Positions 41,747 through 52,754 of a stretch of DNA of 64,000 nt are shown here, piece after piece. Both the position numbers and the translations under genes were made by a program. The stretch's first letter is position 1. Every line of letters starts with the position of its first letter. This stretch comes from Paralithodes platypus (Eukaryota; Arthropoda; Malacostraca; Decapoda; Lithodidae), in contig CM064545.1 of the NCBI GenBank assembly GCA_032716605.1, positions 14,731,903-14,795,902 on the forward strand, in the 5' to 3' direction. Below the pieces are notes generated by a model. It made no database searches. It was given only the letters and a program-made list of their open reading frames with translations, and was not told the origin of the DNA.

Positions 41747-42120
41747 AGGGTCCCAGTTAAGTCAGGTTATTCCAGATTCCCAAACTAATGTTGAACAAGG
41801 GCGTAGTGTGTGGAGGCACTCTGAACCCTTGAGTAAAGAACCCAGTAATCAGTATCAGGAGGATAACAGGGAAAGTGCTAATGTGGACAATCTCCCTTCA
41901 TCTGTCCCTAATTTAGTGTGGCCAGACAATGATCAGTTGTCTGAGCGCCGGCAACAACCAGAAGTAATGGAGGTGACGGAAGAGCCGGAAGACTTAGAAC
42001 TGTCCTCAGCTCAGCCGGAACATATTGAGGAAGGGTCAGAAGTAGGGTCTGAGACATCAAAAAGTTCACATAGCAAATGTATTACAACAGATGATTTAAT
42101 TACATTTTACACCGGGTAAT

Positions 42121-42351
42121 GCAGCAATATAATATGCCAAAGAAATCTCAGGAGACTCCCACAGCTACGCCGGGAGCTCCTCCGATTGGTTCAGTTGTGC
42201 GGCCGCTAGAGCCGACCAGATTGTTGTTCCACCCAGTGTGTCACTTCCCCCATTAAACGTAACTCATGCGACTGCCTCGGCGAGTGGCACTACAGTGCCC
42301 GCCGCTTTAACTACTACCAAATGATACTTACCAACTACTTACCAACTACTT
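42121..42351. other. Gap between the broken ORF and the CR1/L2 fragment
   Basis: Open frame fragments (QQYNMPKKSQETPTA) just after the stop at 42120 may be a frameshifted continuation of the unrecognised ORF. An ACTACTTACCA word repeats three times near 42320-42355. Nothing else recognised. Confidence 0.4.
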
Positions 42352-42729
42352 ACCAAAATGATACCTAGCCTAAAGAACAAACCATACGAAGAGCGTCTTA
42401 GAGAATTAAATCTATTTCCTTTAACCCAGCGCAGATTAAGAGGCGACTTAATTCAAGTGTTCAAAATCATCAAAGGCATCGACAATATGAACTGTAGTAA
42501 GTACTTCACTATCGACCAATCTAATTACACGCGGGGAAACGGTTGCAAAATTATTGGTAAATCTTTTAACTCACACGAATCTAAGAATTTCTTCTTCAAT
42601 CGAGTTGTCAACTTGTGGAATGGGCTTCCCCGAAACGTTATAGACTGCATCACCGTTGATTCATTTAAACTCCGCCTAGACAAATATCTCGCATCAAACC
42701 CGCGACTGACTGCGTTTGTAAATGAATAA
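42352..42729 (+). pseudogene. CR1/L2-like reverse transcriptase C-terminus
   Basis: Encodes SLKNKPYEERLRELNLFP, LTQRRLRGDLIQVFKIIKG, NGCKIIGKSF, FFFNRVVNLWNGLPRNVI and FKLRLDKYLAS up to the stop at 42727-42729. These are the final blocks of a CR1/L2 RT from a subfamily different from 25807-28271. Only the last ~125 residues remain. The 3' sequence after 42730 is AT-rich. Confidence 0.8.
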
Positions 42730-43510
42730 CTTTATTTTATCCCCCCCTCAGTTACTAACCCATCTGTCCCCTACTAACTTCCTAATCCTGCCACGCACAT
42801 TAGTTCCAGGGCAGTAATTCCCTTTCCAATGTTCCCTTACCCACTCTAAACCACTGTTTGGACACTTGATCCTCAGTGTTTTGGAGGACAAGCAACCTAG
42901 AAGGGTCACTAGATCTGTTGTTGCTTGATTTCCTTTGTACTCCTTTGTACCAATGTACGTGTCATCACGGACATTACTCTCCCTCTTTTAGACAAAGTTC
43001 CTCATAAGAAAGGCCCTATGCCTCTCTTGTATGGGCCCGATTGCTCTTGGGTTACAGTCACGGCACAAAACCTGGACATAGCACAAACAACCATATTTAG
43101 TAATGGTTCTCTCCGTCAATGATGTGAGAGCCTTATATATATAAGGGCTCCCCGGAGACCCCTGTGAGGGTCCCGGAGAAAGCTTTAACGCGACCCAAAT
43201 ATATAAAAAGTACATCCTAGGGTGAAACCCTTTACTTAGTTCCTAGGAATCGTCATTAAAAATGGAACCATTTAAAAAGAAAAAGAAATTTCAAGAGTAA
43301 AAGATTTAGATACTAAGAGTAGTGTACTAGAAACACATCTAGCGCGCCGTTACACAGTCCTTCCCTTGCACGCGTCCGCCAGCTGGTCACGCTGGTTTTA
43401 ATCGTTCTTTGTGTGGTCACGTTCCGCGTGGGAGGTTGTGCTTGTTTTGTACTCTCGGGATGTGCTACTTTTCGTCTGCGGGCGTTTTCTGCTGCCTCTT
43501 CTGGGAAGTA
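42730..43510. other. Non-coding, no feature recognised
   Basis: Probable 3' sequence of the CR1/L2 fragment followed by unassigned sequence. A hairpin-like GGGCTCCCCGGAGACCC..GGGTCCCGGAG lies near 43146-43180. No gene seen. Confidence 0.4.
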
Positions 43511-43575
43511 CAGTCGACGCTCCATTTAACAGACGTCGATTTAACGGATTTCGGATTTAACGGACTCCAGCTGGT
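43511..43575. mobile_element. Tigger/pogo-like terminal fragment
   Basis: TA then CAGTCGACGCTCCATTTAAC, followed by GATTTAACGGATTTCGGATT. It is near-identical to the left end at 50794. No right end was found before the foldback element at 43700. Confidence 0.7.
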
Positions 43576-43699
43576 AAATTAGGACTCTAAAATCAACCAG
43601 CGTCTTACAAAACAAAGGTTGAAATTCTTAGACATATCGTGTCTACACACAGGTATCGAGTCTACACACACTCAGATGTAACATATAAACTAAACACTA

Positions 43700-44260
43700 T
43701 GGTACACAATGCTAATATAATTGCCCAATAATGTATATAATGCTTATTGTTTGGCATTATGAGTATTGTACATATCAGTAATGGGCGAAATTGTAACTAT
43801 CCTGGAGACGCCATTTGCAATGTTTACGTTTTGGCCTGACGCTACGGAACAACGATCCGGTACACTTAACTTTCGGTACAGTAACAATATCGTCACCTTT
43901 TCGTTTTTTTTATTTCATAGGCTACAAATTTGCATCCACATAATATATTATGGTATTATTGGGTATTATTGTAATAAATAAAACACACTTTGATATAGCT
44001 TTATATTTATCCCATAAAATATTACGAACTATGAATACTTTGGTAGTATCCAAAATAGTAGGCTACAGTATTGCGTACCAAAACAGACCCTGCACCGTAG
44101 TTTGACTGAACAGGGACGCCAAAATGTAAACATTGCAAGTGGCGTCTCCAGGATAGGGTTTATTTATAATTTCGCCCATTACTGATATGTACAATACTCA
44201 TAATGCCAAACAATAAGCATTATATACATTATTGGGCAATTATATTAGTATTGTGTACCA
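43700..44260. mobile_element. Foldback-type MITE with ~140-bp inverted repeats
   Basis: Arms at about 43700-43840 and 44105-44260 are near-perfect reverse complements (ends TGGTACACAAT, then TTGCCCAATAATGTATATAA). TA flanks lie at 43698-43699 and 44261-44262. The roughly 265-bp middle is non-coding. Such an element folds into a long hairpin. Superfamily unassigned, TA target inferred. Confidence 0.85.
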
Positions 44261-44304
44261 TAGTATGTAAATAAGGTAAGAAAAACGAATTTTTGTCATT
44301 TTAT

Positions 44305-44612
44305 TAAAGGAAGCCATACTGGTGATCTGAGAGCAGATTATGAGAAGAGAAATGCTTAAGAAATTTGGAAGCAAGAATAGTTTCAAAAACTTTAGAAAGA
44401 CAAGAGATGAGAGCAATTGGACGATAGTTGGAGGGTTGAGAGCGGTCACCCTTCTTTGGGACAGGTTGAATGTGAGCAAACTTCCAGCATGAAGGGAAGA
44501 CGTTAGAGGATAGACAGAGACGAAAGAGTTTGCCTAGGCAGGGAGTCAGCACGGAAGCACAGTATTTGAGAACAACAGGAGGAACACCGTCCGGACCGTA
44601 TGCCTTATTAGC
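44305..44612 (-). pseudogene. Jockey-like reverse transcriptase fragment
   Basis: Minus-strand frame [78 protein letters not shown], the finger region before the palm of a Jockey-like RT. It starts abruptly against CR1-like sequence at about 44612 and ends before the palm. The family resembles the 18690 element, whose sequence begins just after this block. Confidence 0.8.
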
Positions 44613-45282
44613 TTAGTGTCATCCGCATACAGGTATACATCACTTCCATTAGTTATAACTTCAGGTAAGTCGTTGATAAATATAACAAACAGTAGTGGTC
44701 CCAACACAGATCCCTGAGGTACCCCACTTGTAATTTCCCTCCACCCCGAGCCTATTCCATTCACCAGTACCCTCTGTCTCCGATCTTTCAGGAAGGCTTC
44801 TATCCATTTCACACATTTCTCCCTTATATTATAGCTTCTAACTTTCTCTATTAACCTTTTATGTGGGACCTTATCGAAGGCCTTCATAAAATCGCAATAT
44901 ACCACGTCTATTACATCACCATCCTCTAGAATTTGCATCCAATCATCTACCACCTTAATTAGCTGTAGTACCGTCGACCTCCCCGGCAAGAATCCGAACT
45001 GTCTCCCACTGAAAAGTTGGTTTGATTTCATATGCTCCATTATTCCTTCTCTAATTACCGTTTCCATTAGTTTACACACAACACTTGTCAAACTGACTGG
45101 TCTATAATTTCCTGGGTCATTTCTCTTTCCCTTCTTAAATATAGCTGTTATGTTCGCCTCTCTCCAGTCCATCGGGATTTGTCCTGTATTAAACGATACC
45201 TCAAATAACATTTTCAATGGCTCTACTAACATCTCACCTCCTTCCTTTATGATTCTTGGGTGTATCCCATCCGGTCCCGGGG
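44613..45282 (-). pseudogene. CR1-like reverse transcriptase fragment
   Basis: Minus-strand frame from [12 protein letters not shown] through [50 protein letters not shown], motif [38 protein letters not shown] and motif [12 protein letters not shown]. Catalytic Asp residues are present. It is truncated at both ends: DIRS 2 at 45283 and the Jockey fragment at 44612. Confidence 0.85.
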
Positions 45283-46475
45283 ATTGACCAAGTCGGACGT
45301 GTCTCGCCTGCGCTCCGCTTCATTCGTCGTTCACTCAGTTTCTCGTGAGTCCTTACTCATTTGTATATATCTGAGTTGTATTGAACAGGGTTTAGGACTA
45401 GCTAGCACAGGCTATCCGTTGGTTGCCCGCAGGAAGTGTTAAATTAGGGTATGTGTCAGGCGCTTACGTGTTCTGCAAGTCAGTCGCCACGTGTGTGTGT
45501 TTTCTTGTTTATACGCGCCTTAGCTGTTGATTATATCTAGTTACCAGGCTAGTGTCATCGCAGTAGGTCTTCAGTCCAGCGTGTGGGCCTAGGGGCCATA
45601 TGTTTTCTTCACATTAGCAGACGCTCCAGTTTAAGGATTGTCACACGTGGTGTGGGATCATCTGGTGTTCGAGCCTGCTCCCGGGCCCCTCTCGTGGGCC
45701 TCTTCCCTTCGTGCTGTGGCCGTGTTATCTTCAGAATTAGTCTTTCTTCCCAAAGGTAAGGATTACTTATGCTTAGTGGCCAGCCACATTAGGATTTAGG
45801 GGTGCATTGTTATTATGTGATATTTATATTATGCCCTCCCCCTTTTTTTCCTGTGATTTCCGGTTCGAGTTTCATCTCGTTCCTGGATCTCTAGGAGTCT
45901 TTCTTATTTTGTGGGATTGTTGTGGTTCGGGATTAGTGGTCTTGTGCTCTTGACTGGTTTTTCCTTGTTCCTTGGCCCGCCGGTCCTCTGTCTTCGTACT
46001 AGGCCCGGCTACCGCCGCGCTGGCGTGCTTGGGCTTGCTTTCCCCTCCTTTGTCTAGGTAGTGTACCACTACCCTCCCTGCCGGCGGTCGTGCACGGGCC
46101 GGCGGAGGGAAGACGGTCTTCAACCGTCGATTTTCAGACTCGCCCTGTGACTGACCAGTTTACCCCGCCGGCCCAGTTGGGGGGGGGAGGGTTAACTTGC
46201 TAGTTTTTCCCTACCACTACGCCCGGCGGCACAGTTGGGTAAAAGGTGTAGCAGTGTCTAGTTAGCAAGCAGCTGCAGGAAGACGCTCGCTAGGGCCAGT
46301 GACCCATGTCATAGGTAAGCAGTCACGCGTGACTTCCCCCCGATTGAAAAGGGCGAGGGGTTGTCCACGACAACGACCTGGAGGCGAGAAAATGGGTGGG
46401 CTGTGGCTCACAAATTTGTTCGTCGTCGGGGAGTGGGTAGGATGTTATTATCACCTCTCAGGTTATCCTTATGAG
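45283..46475 (+). other. Leader of DIRS 2
   Basis: No ORF of note. It resembles the leader of DIRS 3 in its first 150 bp and contains CCGGCGG/CCGCCGG words (about 46016, 46080, 46166, 46221). GTAAGC at 46315 and a CTATTTCCAG acceptor-like sequence at 46496-46504 could delimit an intron. Confidence 0.4.
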
Positions 46476-49209
46476 CATTGATTCCTGGAAATTTCTATTT
46501 CCAGACTCTTCATATCCGGAGCAGCTCAGCTGAGGAGGGACTGTCCCCGGCGGGTAGGGGAGTCAGTAACCAAGCCTAACTTCTGGATTTGCTCTACGCC
46601 TACTTGTTTATCTGTCCCAGTAGCGGCGCACAGGTTGTGTATCCGCTGTGTTAAATGTTTGGACAAGACTACCTTTTCATGGACTGCCAGTAAATGTCCG
46701 GTTTGCTTGGATCTTTTCGATGAATGGCTAGACAACCAAGATATGTCTTGCTTGTTAACCTTGATTGACATCAAGCATCAGTTCGAATCTTACGCTGCAA
46801 GGGTAGCGGTTGCTGAATTATTCTGTGACACAGCAGAGTTAATTAGGATCATACGTCTGTACTCTTTTGATGATCCCTTAGTTCGTCAGGCCATTGTCCC
46901 TTCTCTGCCCAATTCAAACCTTGCTTCCCCCCATTCATCTGAGTCCTCTGTATGTCACTCCCCTCCCCACACCAAGAGAGCTCGCTCTGAGTCGCCGGAT
47001 ATGGTACTTCCTACTCAACCGGACTCACCCCAACGACTTCGTCAGCAGGCGTCCAGTGTAGAACACCTACCGGCTAAGGTGCGCAAGTTGTCCAGTCCGC
47101 GGCACACCTACATGGCAGCGGACACCAAGGATAGCCCCCTCACCCAGATGTGTAAGTCAGCTTCGCCGCCGGTTCCCTCGACATCCGCTCAGACGACGCC
47201 GGTGGTTTTCCTCGGTTCCGGCGGAGCGAGTGCCGAGCAACCCCTTCCGGCGAGGAGGGTTAGACCAAGAGTTAGAGTAAGACTGCATGGTTCTAAGTTA
47301 GTGCTATCTCAAACTAAATTACCAGGCAGCAACATTGGCTCCATGTGGCTCCGGCGCCCGACATGGGCCAAGATCATGATACAACGGCGGGAGTAGTCAC
47401 GCCGACGATAGACGCCCCAGGTTTGTCCACTAGGCCGGAAGCCAGTAACACAAGTTTAGTAGCCCCTACCTGTGGGTCAGAGTCTGTCCCTGCAGTCCAC
47501 ACTGGGGTGGAAACTGAGTTAAGTACAATTCCACGGGATGAGGGTCTAAAACCCTCTCAAAGTGGTAGTCAGGCTTCGGGGACACGCACTGAAAGGTCAC
47601 CGTTAAAAGTTCCCCACCCAATAACTCTGCAGGATGAAGGTAAGGAACTAATAGAACCAAGTCCTAGGGTACAGGTAGAGGAACCAACTCCTGCTAGAAA
47701 GGTAAAATCTAGGTTCCTCAAGCGACAAAGATCCCAATGTGTCACGGTGCAACAGTTAGATGAATTATTGCACAAGGTCCTCCAACAAATGTGCTATTTC
47801 CAAGCGCCCTGGGGATCATACTGAGGTAACGGTCACCCCACCACAAGGATCTGTGCCTGTCACCTCGGCGGACGATGAAATTTTGTTTTTACATTCGGTT
47901 CCCCCCAATCCCCAGTCACCAACCACTAACATAATACCGGATCACGGTCCAGTCCGTCCCCTGTCACCAACCACGATCAATGTGATTCCGGACCCAGATA
48001 TGCCAACGGCTGCGGCAATGTCTAACTTAAGAATCTCCGGCGATAGTAATCGCGCGGAGGACTTACAGACCGTGTCCGGAGTCACGCCAAGGGGGGTCAA
48101 GGGGACCCAACCAGGTGTAGACGGTCCCGATAAGTTGTCACAGGCTAGCAGACTGGCAGGTAGCGCGGCGGCAACGGAGACCGTTTCGGGCACGCAACCT
48201 AAGGCCAGTTCTTCCAAAATTACTGTAGCAAGTCATTTGGCGGCGGAACCCTTGAAGCCTCCGCCGGATCACATCATAACTTCTGGCTCTGACCCCATTG
48301 CTCCACTCCCCCCAGCTCAGTCACAAACGGAAGATCAGCTTCAGGGTCGTAAAGAACCGGGTAGGCTTTGGCTCCCGGTTACCTCGTCTAAGGCACAAAT
48401 CCATAGGTGGTGAGGTCCCAGTACCACAGGAATGGACCATTGAGGTAAATAGACATAAAGCTTTCCGAACCAAAGACACCCAGGGAAAGGTTATAAGGGT
48501 CCCTATTATAGCAATGCCTAACTCTACCAGTTATCAGTATTTTGTCTATGAGCCAGGACGACTTGCCCCTCCTCCCCCACATATTCCTAGTTGCTCCACT
48601 AACCCTCAGACCAATGATAACGATCTTTCTAGTGACTCCACTAGCCCTCATGCCAACAATAACGATAATTTTCCAAGGTTGATTGAACCAAGACTAACCT
48701 TTACCCCAACTTATTATTATATTATTATTAATTATTATATTATAACTCGTTCACAGCTAGATCAACGGGAATTAAATCTGGGAGAGGTGGGACATGGCCC
48801 ATGGGTGCTCTGGGATCAAGAGGTCCAACAGTTTGCTATTGACATAACGACCAATGTTTCCCTACCAGTTCCACCACCGCACCCTATGGAGTTTGACTTG
48901 CTGAGGCCACGGCCAGGCGGAGTCCCACGAGCTATATTTGAGTTCCTCATTGCCCCTCAATTAGAAGCTAGACACTTCCCAGCTCCTTTCTTAACTCCAG
49001 ACTCTATTGAACTCCAACGGGAGTTCCTGGTGCGGGATAACGCCCATCGGAAGTTTATAGGTTTTCTGCTCACTAGAGACACAGCTCAAGCCATTGCTAA
49101 ACCGATGCCCAATCCGCTGAGACGCCGGGAGGAGATTGTTAGAGTTTTTCAACAGTACCTCCTGCCGAACCCGGCGAGATCACTCAGGGATATCCGAACA
49201 GCCTTTTAA
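46476..49209 (+). pseudogene. gag-like ORF1 of DIRS 2 (frameshifted)
   Basis: Four frames in sequence. The N-terminus has C-x2-C-x2-C-x12-C-x2-C (CIRCVKC..CPVC, about 46638-46705), also present in DIRS 3. Pro/Ser-rich middle parts follow (to 47396, 47345-47824, 47760-48413), then a C-terminal part (48298-49209) with VYEPGRLAPPPPHIPS and LDQRELNLGEVGHGP and a structured tail (FEFLIAPQLEARHFPAP, LRRREEIVRVFQQYL). The Cys pattern suggests zinc binding, perhaps to RNA; that is inferred. No ATG precedes the Cys cluster in frame. Confidence 0.65.
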
Positions 49210-50793
49210 GCAGTCCGAGCCAGGCAGCTTCTCAGACTCCATATGGTGCAAGGGTTGCCCGAGAATGTTTATTATAGGGTTATTTTTTCCCCAATCCTAA
49301 CAGCATCTATGGTGGATCCACAGACTCAAAGAGATGTAAATATGATGCTTAGGGTGGCAACACACTAGGTTGCCTTAGGCTGCGGACACGACGATGGCCA
49401 GCGACAAGCGGAGGCGACCTGTTATCACACTGTTATACCCGCTTGTTGGTTATTTCCTCCCTGCTCTTGGAAGATTACCTCGTCCCCAACCCCATTTTGT
49501 AGATCTCTCTCCCTACACCGCGCTCTGGTACAGGGTCCCGAGGTCTACATTGTCCTTACATGAATACCCAGGCCACGCCACGGGTCATTGCTATGTTTCC
49601 GGGCCGCGTCCCGGCACAGTAGACTGGTTTTTACACCTATGCCCCGGCGGTATCCTACCATGGAACTGACGGATGTCGGATATCTTCCGGCACCCGTAGG
49701 CTCCGGCGGTAACCTACCATAGAACTGACAGGTGTCGGATACGTTCCGGCACCCGTTATGCATCACATAAGCCGCAGGGGGGAGTACTAATCAGCGACAC
49801 AGGCTGGAGTTTCCCCCCTTGCACGCAGACGGCCAGGCTTTTTCGGCTTCACAACCTGCCGATGCCAGTGTAACCAGTGTAACCAGTGTAGGGCGCGCTC
49901 ACCATGTGACGAATGCGACGGGATATCGTTCTACGAGCTAAGTGGGTGGTTGATTCTCACGGGCTTAGTTAGACTCCCGCCGGTAGCTGGCCTAAGCTGT
50001 CCGAAATACTCTACTGTCCGGATTCTGGCGACTTTCTTAGTGAAACATGTTTCGACCAAAGTTAGATCGCTAGTGTTCGCCAGGGGTCTCAGGTTACCTG
50101 GTTGATTAGACAGATATAAACGGATAAGGGCACCTCTTGGGGAATATTGTCACAGGCATAGTGGGGTCTTGTGTCCTTAACACAAATAAGATGTTTTTTT
50201 AGTTAACTATTCATAGAACAAAAATTCTAGTTTAACTCCTCCATGGGGCATACCGGGAGCGTGTCGACTCTCGGGTATGCAACAGACCTCGGTCACAGGT
50301 GGCACGGTATTAGGTACAGTTCTCATTTAGTAATAACAATGCTGTTTTAGAATGGTAACTGCTTGGGGATACACATACGGTCGGATCTAGTAATAACCTT
50401 AGGTCGTATGAGACCACCAGCAATTATGAATACCATGCCGGCCTCCCTCCCCTTGCAGTTTCCAGAGGGCCTGTGCGCTCTTGATATGCCTCCAATTTAT
50501 TCTAGTTCCCCCCCCCACCCCACCCCCCCCCCGGCGAAGTAAGGAAGGGGGAGGTGGGGGGGACCATAACTTGTTTAATTCCTCCGGCCGGTGGCAGGAG
50601 TAGCTTAGGCTCTGGGAACCATTGAGGGCAAGTATACAAGTTATGAGAATGTTACATTAGTCGACTCGGTCACAATTGCCACAATTGCTTTTCTCTCCAT
50701 CATCCGTTCTTGTGGTTCCGTAGGACCCCGCTTCTGTAGTACTGGCAGCAACCAGACAAGGTTGCAGGCCTAGGCGGACAAAGTTCAGATATA
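49210..50793. other. Region where a DIRS RT is expected but not seen
   Basis: No RT motif (Y-x-D-D, LPFGL) in any frame. It contains a 59-bp tandem duplication (49642-49759) and a C/G-run stretch (50508-50560). Either the RT was deleted and replaced or this is unrelated inserted sequence. Confidence 0.5.
49642..49759. repeat. 59-bp tandem duplication
   Basis: Two copies of CCGGCGGTA(T/A)CCTACCAT.GAACTGAC.G.TGTCGGATA..TTCCGGCACCCGT, starting at 49644 and 49703, with a few substitutions. A partial third copy (TTCCGGGCCGCGTCCCGGC) lies just upstream. Confidence 0.85.
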
Positions 50794-50924
50794 CAGTCGA
50801 CGCTCGATTTAACGGACCCCGATACAACGGATTTCGGATTTAACGGACTCTGTCCGTAACCGGACAATGGACCCAGCAACGGACAAAGTCCGTTGCTCGA
50901 AAAAAAATTGGAGCAAAGTCCGTT

Positions 50925-51463
50925 GCTCTATCTATTTATCTCTCTAATGCACCTACCTAAATCCCTTATACATTAACATAACTATGTCTTATTTGGACTT
51001 TTTGTAATCTTTGAATCATTTCTAATGTGATGGAATTGAAAAATATAATATCCTTCCAGCACATAGATAAATAATAAATAAGATAGTCAACAAAATATTT
51101 CAACTCTCCCCTCTGTGCGAGCAGAGACGGAAGATTTACGTTTGATAGATTTTTTGTTTTGTTTTTTCCCCTCGATATACACACTCTTTCTATCTATCTA
51201 TCTCTCTAATTCATCTACCTAAATCCCTTATACATTAACATAACTATGTCTTATTTGGACTTTTTGTAATCTTTGAATCATTTCTAATGCGATGGAATTG
51301 AAAAATATAATATCCTTCCAGCACATAGATAAATAATAAATAAAATAGTCAAAAAAATAGTTCAACCCTCCCCTCCGTCTAGTTGCCGAGCTTCCGAGAC
51401 GGGAGATTTACGTTTGATAGATTTTTGTTTTTTTTTGTTCCCACGGTATACACAAAATGATGG
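50925..51463. repeat. 262-bp tandem duplication in the Tigger-like left arm
   Basis: Units share CTACCTAAATCCCTTATACA (50954 and 51216), CTATGTCTTATTTGGACTTT and CTTCCAGCACATAGATAAAT. Identity is high except near the unit ends. Confidence 0.88.
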
Positions 51464-51889
51464 GGAAATATTATAACATGTTTTTAACCCTCCAACCCCG
51501 GCTAGGGTAGATCGTGACTGTACTCTGTGACCGGGGGTTTTGAGGAATTTTGGTCCATGTTGATTCACCTGTTACTCCTGAAATACATGACACAAAGTTA
51601 TAAAAAAAAAAAAAAAAATTTGCACAAACCTTCATGTGTAGAATGCCGTTGAGTAGAGGTCTCTAGCCCAAGTGATTGCATAATGGCGAGCGCGGGAAGT
51701 GGAGTGATTTTTATGCGGGAAAATCTTCCCGCGTTCGGATGCGTCGCCTTGGCCCAGGCCCCGGCTTGGCTAACCTACTGCGCACTTAGCCACTCGTCGC
51801 GCCAGAGTTTTTACCTCCCAGAGGCGATTTTATTTATTGATAGTGATGTTATTATAGTTATTTGGAGTCCAATTATATAAAATATGTGT

Positions 51890-52595
51890 ATTAGGCTATC
51901 ATTGTCACTAATATTTCACATTTTCACTCGATACCGTAGTTTTTATGAGTAATTGAGGCTGGTTATTGTTATATTACGCACTGATTATTCGTTATCACAG
52001 GTGTTTATTATACTTTGGCCATCTAATATTAGTTCGTGTGTCACTTTCACTTTGGTAAATATGCTTGAGAGAGTGTCACTGTCACTGATAATGCTCATTT
52101 TCACTTGATACGGTACATTTTATTAGTAATTGAGGTAGGTTATTGTTATATTAGGCAGTGATTATTCGTTATCACAGATGTTTATTATACTTTGGCCATC
52201 TAATATTACTTCGTGTGTCACTTTCACTTTGGTAAATATGCTTGAGAGAGTGTCACTGTCACTGATAATGCTCATTTTCACTTGATACGGTACATTTTAT
52301 TAGTAATTGAGGTAGGTTATTGTTATATTAGGCAGTGATTATTCGTTATCACAGATGTTTATTATACTTTGGCCATCTAATATTACTTCGTGTGTCACTT
52401 TCACTTTGGTAAATATGCTTGAGAGAGTGTCACTGTCACTGATAATGCTCATTTTCACTTGATACGGTACATTTTATTAGTAATTGAGGTAGGTTATTGT
52501 TATATTAGGCACTGATTATTCGTTATCACAGGTGTTTATTATACTTTGGCCATCTAATATTATGTCATGTGTCACTTTCACTTAGTTATATGCTT
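51890..52595. repeat. 177-bp tandem repeat in the 3' region of piggyBac 2
   Basis: AATTGAGG marks unit starts at 51951, 52128, 52305 and 52482, an exact 177-bp period. The middle units are nearly identical, the outer ones diverged. Each unit contains GTGTCACTTTCACTT, GAGTGTCACTGTCACTGA and CATTTTCACTTGATACGGTA, variants of the motif arrayed in piggyBac 1 and 3. Confidence 0.92.
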
Positions 52596-52754
52596 TGTAA
52601 ACGTTTTATATACAATTTATTGTGTCTTTTTTCACTTATTTATATATGTTTTCATAATACATGACTTTTTTATCACAATACATTGTTTTATTTCCACTTG
52701 TTGCCTATATACATACATATTGTCAGTCTTTGGTACTTTCACTATGATTATTAG

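Larger units (their letters stand above)
40964..42120 (+). pseudogene. Unrecognised acidic Ser/Glu/Pro-rich ORF, interrupted by two mobile elements
   Basis: ATG at 40964 begins MSNVQSGSSEVGTEGAES and reads to IPKLS at the MITE D copy 3 insertion (TTAA 41090). Coding resumes after 41578 and again after the 65-bp RTE B insertion (41682-41746, with a 12-bp duplication), and ends at 42120 (DDLITFYTG, stop). Each insertion plus its duplication is the length needed to keep the frame if removed, so both parts probably form one ancient ORF of about 200 codons. The composition resembles a gag-like or disordered N-terminal region; I do not recognise the family. Confidence 0.5.

Noticed and set aside
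51890..52595. CRISPR-like array
   Set aside because: The 177-bp units are contiguous with no unique spacers and lie in a eukaryotic transposon.
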